The notes under the pieces are model-generated. The model worked only from the letters and a program-made list of their open reading frames with translations. It made no database searches and was not told the origin of the DNA. This document shows positions 1 through 11,337 of a DNA stretch of 64,000 nucleotides, in pieces. This DNA comes from Amycolatopsis jejuensis (GTDB lineage Bacteria > Actinomycetota > Actinomycetes > Mycobacteriales > Pseudonocardiaceae): assembly GCF_000717335.1 (NCBI RefSeq), contig NZ_JNYZ01000013.1, forward strand, positions 132,981 to 196,980, in the 5' to 3' direction. Numbering within the stretch: position 1 is the first letter of the stretch; every line of letters begins with the position of its first letter. The translations under genes were made by a program, and so were the position numbers.

Positions 1-1
1 C

Positions 2-25
2 GACGGGGAGGTGAAACGTGCCTGA
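2..25 (+). CDS. recF: Probable 3' end of recF (partial)
   Basis: The first bases read as an open frame ending Asp-Gly-Glu-Val-Lys-Arg-Ala-stop at base 25. This frame overlaps the GTG start of the next gene by eight bases. In actinobacteria recF lies immediately upstream of the DUF721 (dciA) gene and often ends inside its start. The assignment rests on position only, because seven codons are not enough to recognise the protein. The other frames through these bases are also compatible with a gene end, for example the TGA at 12-14. Confidence 0.35.
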   Translation, partial: DGEVKRA

Positions 26-758
26 ACAGTCCGGACGACCACGCCCGGTGACCGGCGTCACACGAGTTACCCACCGATCTGGGGACAAACCTGTGGACAG
101 TGTGGATAAACCCGGAGCAGCGTCATCGCCGCGCGTGACGAATCGGCCCGATGGCGGTCTTGACAGTGCCCGGGCCGCTGACTCCGCGCGGGATTCCGCG
201 CGTGCCGCGACCGAGCGTGATGGCGCCGCTGGGCCGAACGAGACGGCGCCGTCCGGCCGCGATCTGGCCCATGCGGCGCTCGAAGCAGCCAAGGCGAAGG
301 CCCGTGAACGGGGGGCGCCGCCGAACCTGCGCCGCGGCCGGATCACCGGGGGCGGCGGCCAGAATCCCCGGCGGCGGCGCTGGTCCGGCCCCGGTGCCGA
401 CGCACGCGACCCGCAGCCGCTCGGCCGCCTGGTGTCGCGGCTGATCTCGGACAGCGGCTGGCAGGACACGATGACCAACGCGCGCGTGTTCGGGCAGTGG
501 GCCCGGCTCGTGGGGGAGGACGTCGCCGAACACGCCCAGCCGGTGACGCTCAAGGACGGCGAGCTGACCGTGCGCGCGACCTCCACCGCGTGGGCCACGC
601 AGCTGCGGCTGCTGCAGGGGAAGCTGCTCGCGAAGATCGCCGCGGGCGTCGGGCACGGCGTCGTCAAGCGGATGCGGATCCAGGGTCCGACCGCCCCGAG
701 CTGGCGGAAAGGGCCCCGGCACGTGCCCGGTCGCGGGCCGCGTGACACGTACGGCTGA
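18..758 (+). CDS. dciA: DciA-like DUF721 protein (replicative helicase operator)
   Basis: A 246-aa protein whose C-terminal half (about residues 135-225) is a DUF721/DciA domain. It includes the typical run from GWQDTMTNARVFGQWARLVG through the KH-like core around ATQLRLLQGKLLAKI. DciA is the helicase loader/operator in bacteria without DnaC and acts with DnaB at the origin. The first 130 residues are low-complexity, rich in Ala, Arg, Gly and Asp, and probably disordered, as in other actinobacterial homologues. The GTG start is preceded by GGGGAGGTG. Position between recF and gyrB is the conserved origin order. A perfect DnaA box lies inside the gene at 101-109. Confidence 0.9.
   Translation: MPEQSGRPRPVTGVTRVTHRSGDKPVDSVDKPGAASSPRVTNRPDGGLDSARAADSARDSARAATERDGAAGPNETAPSGRDLAHAALEAAKAKARERGAPPNLRRGRITGGGGQNPRRRRWSGPGADARDPQPLGRLVSRLISDSGWQDTMTNARVFGQWARLVGEDVAEHAQPVTLKDGELTVRATSTAWATQLRLLQGKLLAKIAAGVGHGVVKRMRIQGPTAPSWRKGPRHVPGRGPRDTYG
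101..109 (-). promoter_or_regulatory. DnaA box inside the dciA coding region
   Basis: Bases 101-109 read TGTGGATAA, a perfect match to the DnaA box TTATCCACA on the minus strand. Weaker relatives flank it at 91-99 (TGTGGACAG) and 67-75 (TTACCCACC). The site lies within codons 28-31 of dciA. Box identity is seen in the sequence; DnaA binding here is inferred from the origin-proximal position. Confidence 0.5.
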
Positions 759-2923
<2,165 letters not shown>

Positions 2924-2972
2924 GCGTCCCCCGTAACCCGCTTCCCCAGGACTGCTCACCGAGAAGGACCCC

Positions 2973-5648
<2,676 letters not shown>

Positions 5649-5683
5649 GCGGCGCCCCACGCACGGGTAAGGACTGACTCAAC

Positions 5684-6355
5684 GTGGCACCATCCGACAA
5701 GGCCGACGGCGACACCGCGGCCAACCCTCCCTGGCAACGCACCGCCAAGGACGGCGGCGGCGACCCCGAGGCCATGGCCACGGCCCGGATCGCGACCGAG
5801 GATGTGGTCCACCAGGGGCACGAACAGGGTCCGGCGGGCTTCGGGGAGCAGCACGACTACCCGGTGAGCGGCACGGCGGCGCCCCGGCTCTTCGGAGCCG
5901 AGGTCCCGCCTGCCGCCACCTCGGCCGAGGTCCCGGCGGCCGGGCGCACCCGGCCCACCCCGAGCGCGCTGCGCCGCCCTGGCCGCGGCCCACGGCGCGC
6001 GAGCCTGCAGATCAAGCGGTTCGACCCGTGGTCGGTGCTGAAACTGGCGCTGGTGCTGGGGGTCGCGATGTTTTTCGTGTGGCTGGTCGCGGTCGGCGTG
6101 CTGTACACGGTGCTCGACGGCATGGGCGTTTGGGACAAACTGAACGGCACATACTCGTCCCTGGTCGGCGGCGAGGGCGCGAACGCGTCCCCGGAACCGC
6201 TGATCAGCGCGGGCCGGGTGTTCGGCATCGCGGCCATTCTCGGGGCGATCAACATCGTGCTGGTGTCCGCGCTGGCGACGGTGAGCGCGTTCATCTACAA
6301 CGTGTCCGCCGACCTGGCGGGTGGGCTGGAAGTCACGCTGTCGGAACGGGAGTAA
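5684..6355 (+). CDS. DUF3566 membrane protein downstream of gyrA
   Basis: A 223-aa protein. Residues 1-105 are disordered and rich in Ala, Pro, Arg and Asp. The DUF3566 domain (about 108-223) begins LQIKRFDPWSVLKLAL and has two transmembrane helices, the first at about 117-140 and the second around 185-207, separated by an extracellular segment. The family is found almost always just downstream of gyrA in actinobacteria and its function is unknown. Here it starts with GTG, 36 bp after gyrA, so it is probably in the gyrBA operon. It is followed directly by tRNA-Ile. Confidence 0.9.
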   Translation: MAPSDKADGDTAANPPWQRTAKDGGGDPEAMATARIATEDVVHQGHEQGPAGFGEQHDYPVSGTAAPRLFGAEVPPAATSAEVPAAGRTRPTPSALRRPGRGPRRASLQIKRFDPWSVLKLALVLGVAMFFVWLVAVGVLYTVLDGMGVWDKLNGTYSSLVGGEGANASPEPLISAGRVFGIAAILGAINIVLVSALATVSAFIYNVSADLAGGLEVTLSERE

Positions 6356-6405
6356 CCCGGTTGCGGGTGCGGGAGCGGGGTCCGGTAGAGTTCTTCTCGT
6401 TCGAC

Positions 6406-6479
6406 GGGCCCATAGCTCAGGCGGTTAGAGCGCTTCGCTGATAACGAAGAGGTCCCAGGTTCAAGTCCTGGTGGGCCCA
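6406..6479 (+). tRNA. tRNA-Ile (anticodon GAT)
   Basis: A complete cloverleaf. Acceptor GGGCCCA pairs with TGGGCCC, the anticodon loop is CTGATAA with GAT at 6440-6442, and the T arm is CCAGG-TTCAAGT-CCTGG. The discriminator is A; CCA is not encoded. It lies downstream of gyrA-DUF3566, the usual actinobacterial location, and is followed at once by a strong hairpin terminator. Confidence 0.97.
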
Positions 6480-6480
6480 C

Positions 6481-6529
6481 ACAGGAAAAAGCCCGGTTCA
6501 TCTGGTTGATGAGCCGGGCTTTTTCCTGT
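6481..6529. terminator. Bidirectional terminator between tRNA-Ile and glycosyltransferase
   Basis: A 22-bp stem with one G-T wobble and a five-base loop (ACAGGAAAAAGCCCGG... with CCGGGCTTTTTCCTGT). It has an A run on one side and a T run on the other, so it can end transcription from both the tRNA and the convergent minus-strand gene, whose stop codon lies 9 bp away. Confidence 0.85.
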
Positions 6530-6537
6530 CTGAGTGA

Positions 6538-7713
6538 CTAACTGAGTGACTGCGCCCCGGCTTCCATGGCGGCTTCGGCGCGTTCGACCAGGTCGGGCAG
6601 CTGGGCGGCGACCTCCTCCGGGCTCGGCATACCCGAGATTTCCGCCTGGATCTCGCCGATGCGGGTGCGGTAGGAGCCGTCGGCGAGGATTCGGGTGGCC
6701 AGTTCGGCCAGTGCGTCCGCGGTTACCTGCTCGGGGAGCAGCTGCGGGGCGACCCCGGCCTTGTCCAGGGCTCGGCCGTTGGTCAGCTGGTCAGCGCCCT
6801 GCGGGACGAGCAACTGCTGTACGCCTGCGGACAGGGCGCCGAGGACTGTGCCGCTGCCGCCGTGGTGGACGGCCAGGTCCACGTGTGGCAAGAGGAGAGC
6901 CTGCGGGACCCAGCGGTGTACCGACACCGAGGCGGGTAGTTCGTCCGTCTCGACGGTGGGGCCGGTGGCGACCAGTACCGGCAAGCCCGCGCTCGTGAGG
7001 CCGTCGACAATGGTGCGGAGTGTGCCCGCCTTTCCGAATACTGTGCCCAAGGTGACATAAACCAGAGGCCTTCCGGCGGGTAATTCCGGCAGCTCGGCCG
7101 GTTCGGAATAGGCGACCGGACGCAGTGCGATGCGATTTCCGCCGGTGAGCAGTTTCGAATGTTGCAAGGAGGGCGGGAAAATGTCGAGCATCGGATTTCC
7201 CACGGTCGCCGGATAATCGTCCGGAAGGGCAATGCCGAGTTCGCCGGCCAGTGCGCGCACGTGGTACTCGGTGGTCGAGGCGACGCGTCCGGTCGTTGCG
7301 CGGCCGAAGCCGTGGCACAACGCGGGGACGCCGGCGGCCCGTGCCGCGAGCGCGCCGCCGGGGTTGAAAGCGTCGTGGATGACCAGTCCTGGTGCGAAGT
7401 CCTGGATGACGGGGCCGAGTTCGGCGTGGATGTCGCGGGCCGCGTCCGAGCCGAAGACGCGGCCGAAAAGCCACAGCGCTTGTTCGGGGGTCAGGTCGTC
7501 GCCGTCGATGCGGGTGCCGTACGCCGTGGTGCGCGTTGCATTGAGCGGCTTCGCGACGGAGATATGCCGGAGACCGGCTCTGCTCAATACCGGACCGAAA
7601 TCGGCCGACGTGGCGAAAAGGATTTCATGGCCTTGGGCAACCAATGCGCGGGCAAAAGGAATCATCGGAAAGATGTGCCCGTACGCGCCGATTGCGGAGA
7701 ACAATACCCGCAT
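6538..7713 (-). CDS. Macrolide-type UDP-glycosyltransferase (GT1 family)
   Basis: A 391-aa GT-B glycosyltransferase of the MGT/OleD type, which transfers a sugar from a nucleotide donor to a small hydrophobic acceptor, often for macrolide inactivation or natural-product tailoring. The N-terminal acceptor domain begins MRVLFSAIGAYGHIFPMIPF. The C-terminal donor domain has VYVTLGTVF, WVPQALLLPHVDLAVHHGGSGT and the VPQGADQLTN sugar-binding end. I chose the ATG at 7713 because a near-consensus promoter (7721-7749) puts the transcript start on or next to this ATG, giving a leaderless message. A TTG at 7749 would add 12 residues but overlaps the -35 box. Substrate unknown. Confidence 0.88.
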   Translation of the reverse strand: MRVLFSAIGAYGHIFPMIPFARALVAQGHEILFATSADFGPVLSRAGLRHISVAKPLNATRTTAYGTRIDGDDLTPEQALWLFGRVFGSDAARDIHAELGPVIQDFAPGLVIHDAFNPGGALAARAAGVPALCHGFGRATTGRVASTTEYHVRALAGELGIALPDDYPATVGNPMLDIFPPSLQHSKLLTGGNRIALRPVAYSEPAELPELPAGRPLVYVTLGTVFGKAGTLRTIVDGLTSAGLPVLVATGPTVETDELPASVSVHRWVPQALLLPHVDLAVHHGGSGTVLGALSAGVQQLLVPQGADQLTNGRALDKAGVAPQLLPEQVTADALAELATRILADGSYRTRIGEIQAEISGMPSPEEVAAQLPDLVERAEAAMEAGAQSLS

Positions 7714-7720
7714 GCCGTTC

Positions 7721-7749
7721 AGTGTCGGGACGCTGCGGAGGTTTGTCAA
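7721..7749 (-). promoter_or_regulatory. Consensus promoter of the glycosyltransferase gene
   Basis: On the minus strand, TTGACA (7749-7744), exactly 17 bp, then GACACT (7726-7721), and seven bases to the ATG. The -35 is a perfect sigma-70 match and the -10 fits the actinobacterial ANNNT pattern. Spacing implies a leaderless mRNA. Confidence 0.6.
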
Positions 7750-7855
7750 TTCACCCCGGATGCGCGTCAGCCCTGCCGGGAAGAGAAGACCGGCAGGGCC
7801 TCACGGCCGTCGTGGCCATCCGGTGCAACGGCACACCCACCCCGGGTATTCCCGT

Positions 7856-7871
7856 TGTTCCACGTGGAACC
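7856..7871. other. parS: Candidate parS (ParB-binding) site
   Basis: TGTTCCACGTGGAACC contains a perfect 14-bp palindrome (GTTCCACGTGGAAC, 7857-7870). It differs from the actinobacterial parS core GTTTCACGTGAAAC by one base in each half, and Bacillus parS also allows C at that position. It is origin-proximal and intergenic, as parS sites usually are. ParB binding is inferred. Confidence 0.55.
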
Positions 7872-7940
7872 GCCGGACCCGCCGCGCGGGCAGTGCAGTA
7901 GCATCGTGGGGTAGCTCAAGCACTCAGAAGGGGGCTTCAG

Positions 7941-8114
7941 GTGAAGAAGCTGTTGGCACTCGCGGTCGTCGCGGGCGGCGTCCTGTTCGTCGTCAAGCGC
8001 AACAAGGCGGCCAAGGCCGAGGCCGACCTGTGGCGCGAAGCCACCGCCCCGAACGCGCCGGTCTCGGCGAACGGCAGCACGCCGGCCAAGGCCACCGACG
8101 CGTCGCGCAACTGA
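7941..8114 (+). CDS. DLW-39 family small protein
   Basis: A 57-aa protein starting with GTG after AGAAGGGGG. Residues 3-18 form one hydrophobic helix (KKLLALAVVAGGVLFVVKR). The family-defining Asp-Leu-Trp follows at 29-31 in KAEADLWREAT. DLW-39 proteins are short actinobacterial membrane-anchored proteins of unknown function that usually sit between gyrA and tRNA-Ala near the origin, as here. It is too short for many ORF callers. Assignment rests on motif, length and location together. Confidence 0.85.
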   Translation: MKKLLALAVVAGGVLFVVKRNKAAKAEADLWREATAPNAPVSANGSTPAKATDASRN

Positions 8115-8149
8115 CCCGTTTTACGTACTCGCGGACTTCGGTCCGCACC

Positions 8150-8222
8150 GGGCCTGTAGCTCAATTGGTAGAGCACCGCCTTTGCAAGGCGGGGGTCAGG
8201 GGTTCGATTCCCCTCAGGTCCA
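8150..8222 (+). tRNA. tRNA-Ala (anticodon TGC), intact; left att site
   Basis: A complete cloverleaf: acceptor GGGCCTG with CAGGTCC (one G-U), anticodon stem CCGCC/GGCGG with loop TTTGCAA and anticodon TGC at 8183-8185, and T arm GGGGTTCGATTCCCC. Discriminator A; CCA not encoded. Bases 8166-8223, the 3' three quarters of the gene, recur exactly at 11338-11395, so this tRNA is the integration site of the element that follows. Confidence 0.97.
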
Positions 8223-8223
8223 C
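8166..8223 (+). repeat. attL: 58-bp tRNA-Ala 3' sequence
   Basis: Exact match over 58 bp to 11338-11395 (constant offset 3172). It runs from the D-loop TGGTAGAGCACC through the acceptor end plus one base. Left copy, within the functional tRNA. Confidence 0.9.
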
Positions 8224-8260
8224 TCGTTGACCAGCGTGTTTACCGCAACTTTTGCTCCTG

Positions 8261-8280
8261 AAGTTGATCAATGGGAGCCA
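8261..8280 (+). repeat. 20-bp direct repeat, left copy
   Basis: AAGTTGATCAATGGGAGCCA, repeated exactly at 11230-11249. The similarity continues for about 11 more bases (TGGTGGGTGCG here, CGATGGGTGCG there). It contains the palindrome TTGATCAA. It lies just inside the left end of the element and upstream of the integrase start, so it may be a recombinase arm-type or accessory site. Confidence 0.6.
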
Positions 8281-8305
8281 TGGTGGGTGCGGGTACTATC
8301 GGATC

Positions 8306-8697
8306 ATGGCCAGGACGTCGGCTAACAAACGCTCTCGCCGCGAGATCGAGTGCGAGCCCTTGAGATCGAGCCAGGCGACGACGCGTACCTCTTTACCTAC
8401 TCGCCAACGTTTGATCGGCCGTGCAACCGCTCAGCCATCACGCACCGATACGGGCGTATGTGCACGTCGGTTGGGATCGACAGCCACCTCCATGCGCTAA
8501 GGCACTATTCGGCAACGGAACTCATCCTCGCCGGCGTGGACATTCGCACCGTCGCAGGCCGACTGGGCCATGCCGACGGTGGTAACACCACCCTGCGCGT
8601 GTAGGCCGCATGGGTTGCCGAAGCTGATCGTCGGGCCGCGAGCGTGGTCAGCAGCAAGTTCTCGCGGCCTCCGCGAAGGAACGCGGCTGGGAAGTAG
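8306..8697 (+). pseudogene. Tyrosine recombinase (integrase) remnant
   Basis: The ATG at 8306 gives the typical N-terminus MARTSANKRSRREIE of actinobacterial phage-type integrases. After 15 residues the reading jumps, in another frame, to the C-terminal catalytic part starting near 8350, so roughly 250-300 codons are deleted. The catalytic part has LHALRHYSATELILAGVDIR (the H-x-x-R box) and GRLGHADGGNTTLRV. The next codon, where the nucleophilic tyrosine belongs, is TAG (8602-8604). After it the frame continues with a recognisable AAWVAEADRRAASVV. It is thus doubly dead. A -10-like TACTAT at 8294-8299 lies six bases before the ATG, suggesting the ancestral transcript was leaderless. Confidence 0.9.
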
Positions 8698-8762
8698 GCC
8701 AATGGCCGACGCACCACGTAGTCCGTTGCTGCCAGCAACCGTCGCGCGCGCCGTGCGCGCGC

Positions 8763-9402
8763 TGGCCGGATCGCGCACAAGCGTGGGAACTCGCTGTTCC
8801 AGAGGAGTTCGCGCAGCTGTGTCGCAAGTACAAAGCGCGCCAGCATCGCGTTTTCAACGCCCGCTTTGGTTTTGTTGCGTCCGTTGTGATTGCAGGCGGC
8901 CGCTTGGTTCTGAAGTCGACTCCGGACCCGGCAGGGCCACTGCAAGCGGCGGTCGCGCCGGAGCTTGCGCAGCTAGGCGTTGGCCCGGCAGTCCACGAGG
9001 TCATCCGGTCGGGATCGGGCGCCTGGACGGTGATGGACGAGGTCCTGCCGGGCCGCCGTGAGCTGCAGTTCGCAACCGTTCCCCAGCTTGCAGCCGCTCT
9101 GGCTCCACTCGCCACCGTCGAGCGAAGCCGAGCGACGGACCGCATCGTGGTTGCTTGAGCAGTTGGCGCCGAACGAGAGATCATCGCTTTGTCACGGCGA
9201 CCTGTCCGCCGGGAACGTGCTGCTAGGTGAGCCGGGGTTTCGGTTGATCGATCCCCGCGCTGTGTCGGGTGACCTCGAATACGACGTCGCCGTGGTCACG
9301 TGGAAATCGGGGCGCACGGTCAATGACCTGGTCGCGCGTCTAGAACTTGACCTGGAGCGCGCGGAGGCTTGGCGATCCGTGGCGGTCGCGGCTCGCGTCT
9401 GA
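8763..9402 (+). pseudogene. Aminoglycoside phosphotransferase-like remnant
   Basis: Two frames together read as an APH-family kinase of the streptomycin 6-phosphotransferase type. The first (about 8763-9150) gives WELAVPEEF, GRLVLKSTPDPAGP and WTVMDEVLPG. The second (about 9110-9402) gives SLCHGDLSAGNVL (Brenner motif with catalytic Asp) and LIDPRAVSGDLEYDVAV (metal-binding DPR). A frameshift lies between roughly 9100 and 9150. The start is unclear, and no good start codon is in frame upstream. The C-terminus may also be short. Lys and HGD elements survive, but as read it cannot make one protein. Substrate unknown. Confidence 0.75.
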
Positions 9403-9406
9403 GTTG

Positions 9407-10072
9407 TCAGTCTGCCCCAATCGGCAAGAGTTCCGACATTCGCTCGATGATGGCACTTACGCCTAGTGCTTTGAAAAGCTCGCGCTTGCCAGGCTTGTTC
9501 GCATAGCTGAGCGCGGCCGCGCCAGCGGCGTGAGCTGCCCTCATGTCGGTGACCGAGTCGCCGATCATCACGCAATCGCCGATCGGCACGCTGACCAGTT
9601 CCGCGCCGCGGTTCAAGAGGTGCGGATGCGGCTTCAGCAGGGCGGGATCGGGCGACGTGCGCGAGGACACGCCGGCAACCAGCTGCTGGAGCTGATGGCG
9701 TTCGAGGTACGCGTCGACTGCCGTCGATCAGTTGTTGCTGACTATGACTACTGGGCGGCCTGCCAAGTGGAACTCTCGGAGCAGATCGTCTGCACCTGGC
9801 GTCGGCTCGGCTTCTGCAACGGCAGCACGTTCCAGCCGAGCGAGTTCCACTTCGGCATCCGACGCAACTGCAGGGACGGATCCAGCGACGTAACTCAGCA
9901 GCTCAAACGGCTCGCCGGTTTCGGGTGTGTTGGATAAGCACAAGGCCGCTCGAAGATCGCTCGCGACCTCGGCCGGCGTGAAAGAGCTGAAGACGGAACA
10001 CACCGGACCGTCGAAATCGAGGAGGACAGCGGACGTCGACGAAAGGACTGCGGCGACGGTACTTGCAGTCAT
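9407..10072 (-). pseudogene. HAD-family hydrolase with in-frame TGA
   Basis: A HAD phosphatase-like gene of 222 codons. Motif I is LLDFDGPVCS, motif II VVIVSNN, motif III lysine in LLKPHPHLL, and motif IV MIGDSVTDMRAAHAAG. Directly after SNN is TGA (9728-9730), and the same frame continues correctly with STAVDAYLERHQL, so a single nonsense change (perhaps CGA to TGA) interrupts an otherwise intact gene. The ATG at 10072 follows GGGAG and overlaps the stop codon of the upstream remnant (ATGA). HAD hydrolases often accompany phosphotransferase genes on actinobacterial elements; the role is unknown. Confidence 0.8.
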
Positions 10073-10323
10073 CGGTACTCCCGGCCGACCGAGTCCCACA
10101 GCGAGTCGAACCACATCCCTGACTGCCGGACGAATTCCGCTCCGAGGCTGTCCTGGTCCTCTTCAGCCGAGTGGCGAAAGAGTGTCGCGTCCTTGCCCAT
10201 CAGGTCCCAGATCGCCGTTCGCTCACCGTTGAGCAACACCTGGTGTTCTTGGATGGGGTAGTAGCAGCCGAGAACGCCTCTGCGTTGTTCAGCAGGTTGA
10301 ATCTCGGTCGGGTTGAACCGACT
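10069..10323 (-). pseudogene. Truncated unknown gene upstream of the HAD gene
   Basis: An open minus-strand frame with no start codon of its own. It reads RFNPTEIQPAEQRRGVLG then YYPIQEHQVLLNGERTAIW and ends DSLWDSVGREYR, with its TGA overlapping the ATG of the HAD gene. The coding look and the ATGA coupling show it is the 3' end (about 85 codons) of a gene once co-transcribed with the HAD gene. I do not recognise the family. It directly follows, in the same frame, the TAG stop of the BrnA gene, so its 5' part was probably lost by deletion. Confidence 0.5.
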
Positions 10324-10848
10324 CTACTTTTTCTTGACGTTGTGTTTAACGATTGAAATTCCCTTGACTGCCAACGACTTATTCCCCTTTGCCGTTGGCA
10401 ATCTCGTTGCGGCGGCTGCCGCTGCGGCTCTGGTTGTGGTGACCATTCCACGTGTTGCGCCGTGTCGCTGAGTGCCGGCTCGACGGAGCGGCCGAACCGC
10501 GGCTGCCGATCGATTCGACCGCGAGCTCTCCTGCGCAGGGATGTTGCGAATGTCCGCTATCGCCGCTTCGAGGTGGGACACTCTGGCTTCGAGATCGGTT
10601 CGATCTGCTGTCGCAGCTTCCTTTTCCGAGAACTTCCTCTCCACCAGTTGGCGAATCCACGCGGTCGGCTTGACGCCGTCATCGTCGGCGGCTTGCCGGA
10701 CGCGGTCCATCAGGGACTTCGGGAGCCTGATGGACGTTGAGATCATGGGGTCCTCGACGACGTCCGTCTCCCATGTGCCTTGCTCCATCTCCTCCGCAAA
10801 GTCATGGGTTGCTGCGTATTCGGCGATTTCGTCGATCTTGTTCATCAT
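10324..10848 (-). CDS. brnA: BrnA-type antitoxin with long basic tail
   Basis: A 174-aa protein. Residues 1-35 (MMNKIDEIAEYAATHDFAEE...) and the ribbon-helix-helix at about 38-72 (ISTSIRLPKSLMDRV, then VKPTAWIRQLVERKF) match BrnA antitoxins, which bind both the operator and the BrnT toxin. A short coiled coil follows (LEARVSHLEAAIADI). The last 70 residues are basic and low in complexity and are absent from ordinary BrnA proteins of about 80-100 aa. The tail may come from a frameshift or a fusion at a deletion joint. The ATG follows GAGGTGA and starts 2 bp after the brnT stop. Confidence 0.75.
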   Translation of the reverse strand: MMNKIDEIAEYAATHDFAEEMEQGTWETDVVEDPMISTSIRLPKSLMDRVRQAADDDGVKPTAWIRQLVERKFSEKEAATADRTDLEARVSHLEAAIADIRNIPAQESSRSNRSAAAVRPLRRAGTQRHGATRGMVTTTRAAAAAAATRLPTAKGNKSLAVKGISIVKHNVKKK

Positions 10849-10850
10849 GC

Positions 10851-11117
10851 TCACCTCGCTTTCTTGTCGAACGTGCGACGTTCCGCAGTGGTCATATCGC
10901 GCGCAGTCACGACGTACTCGCGTCCGTCGGCTGCATCCGAGAGCACTACGAGCAGGTGCCGCCCGCTCGCCGTGCTGCCGAAGACCAGCGTCGTCTCTTC
11001 GCGGCCGCGGGTCGTCAGCCGCGGGCGTGTGTAGATGACCTCCTCGACCTCCTCCGGTCGAACTTGGTGCCGCGCGATGTGCTCTTCGCTTTGCTCGGTC
11101 CAGTGGATCTCCCGCAC
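10851..11117 (-). CDS. brnT: BrnT-type ribonuclease toxin
   Basis: An 88-aa protein of BrnT family length. It starts VREIHWTEQSEEHIARHQVRPEEVEEV, with the family's opening EAxxHIxRHxVxPEEVEE pattern, followed by the beta-rich RP...VFGSTASGRHLLVVLS core and a C-terminal REYVVTARDMTTAERR. BrnT is a RelE-like RNase neutralised by BrnA, usually encoded just upstream of it, as here. I chose GTG at 11117: an extended -10 (TGC-TACATT) ends five bases before it, so the message would be leaderless. An in-frame GTG at 11132 is possible. Confidence 0.8.
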   Translation of the reverse strand: MREIHWTEQSEEHIARHQVRPEEVEEVIYTRPRLTTRGREETTLVFGSTASGRHLLVVLSDAADGREYVVTARDMTTAERRTFDKKAR

Positions 11118-11160
11118 ATACCAATGTAGCACAAAGTGGCACAATGTGGCACATCGCGAA
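11115..11160 (-). promoter_or_regulatory. brnTA promoter with repeated operator-like units
   Basis: On the minus strand there is an extended -10 TGC-TACATT (TACATT at 11128-11123) five bases from the GTG. Three near-copies of GTGCCACATT run upstream (GTGCCACATT, GTGCCACTTT, GTGCTACATT) at about 10-11 bp spacing. Repeats over the promoter suit autoregulation by the BrnT-BrnA complex; binding is inferred. Confidence 0.5.
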
Positions 11161-11229
11161 CCGGCGAGATGCCGCACTGGAGCATGGCTACGCTGACCTG
11201 ACGCTATTGGCGACTGGCGGGGCCCGCCT

Positions 11230-11249
11230 AAGTTGATCAATGGGAGCCA
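11230..11249 (+). repeat. 20-bp direct repeat, right copy
   Basis: Exact copy of 8261-8280, near the right end of the tRNA-Ala element and about 90 bp inside attR. Confidence 0.6.
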
Positions 11250-11337
11250 CGATGGGTGCGAAACCTCGTCGTACGGATCCACTTCAGCCACTGCAGGCAC
11301 GGGCTAGGTCACTGCGATCAGTGGCGGACGCGTCAGG

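Larger units (their letters stand above)
7714..7940. other. Divergent intergenic region with hairpin and palindrome
   Basis: A 227-bp region between the divergent glycosyltransferase and DLW-39 genes. Besides the promoter at 7721-7749 it holds a 9-bp inverted repeat, CCCTGCCGG with CCGGCAGGG (about 7773-7800, ten-base loop, no T run so not a clear terminator), and the parS-like palindrome at 7856-7871. No open frame is convincing here. Confidence 0.6.

Noticed and set aside
7771..7800. A terminator in the glycosyltransferase-DLW-39 gap
   Set aside because: The inverted repeat is strong but there is no T run and no gene ends toward it on either strand.
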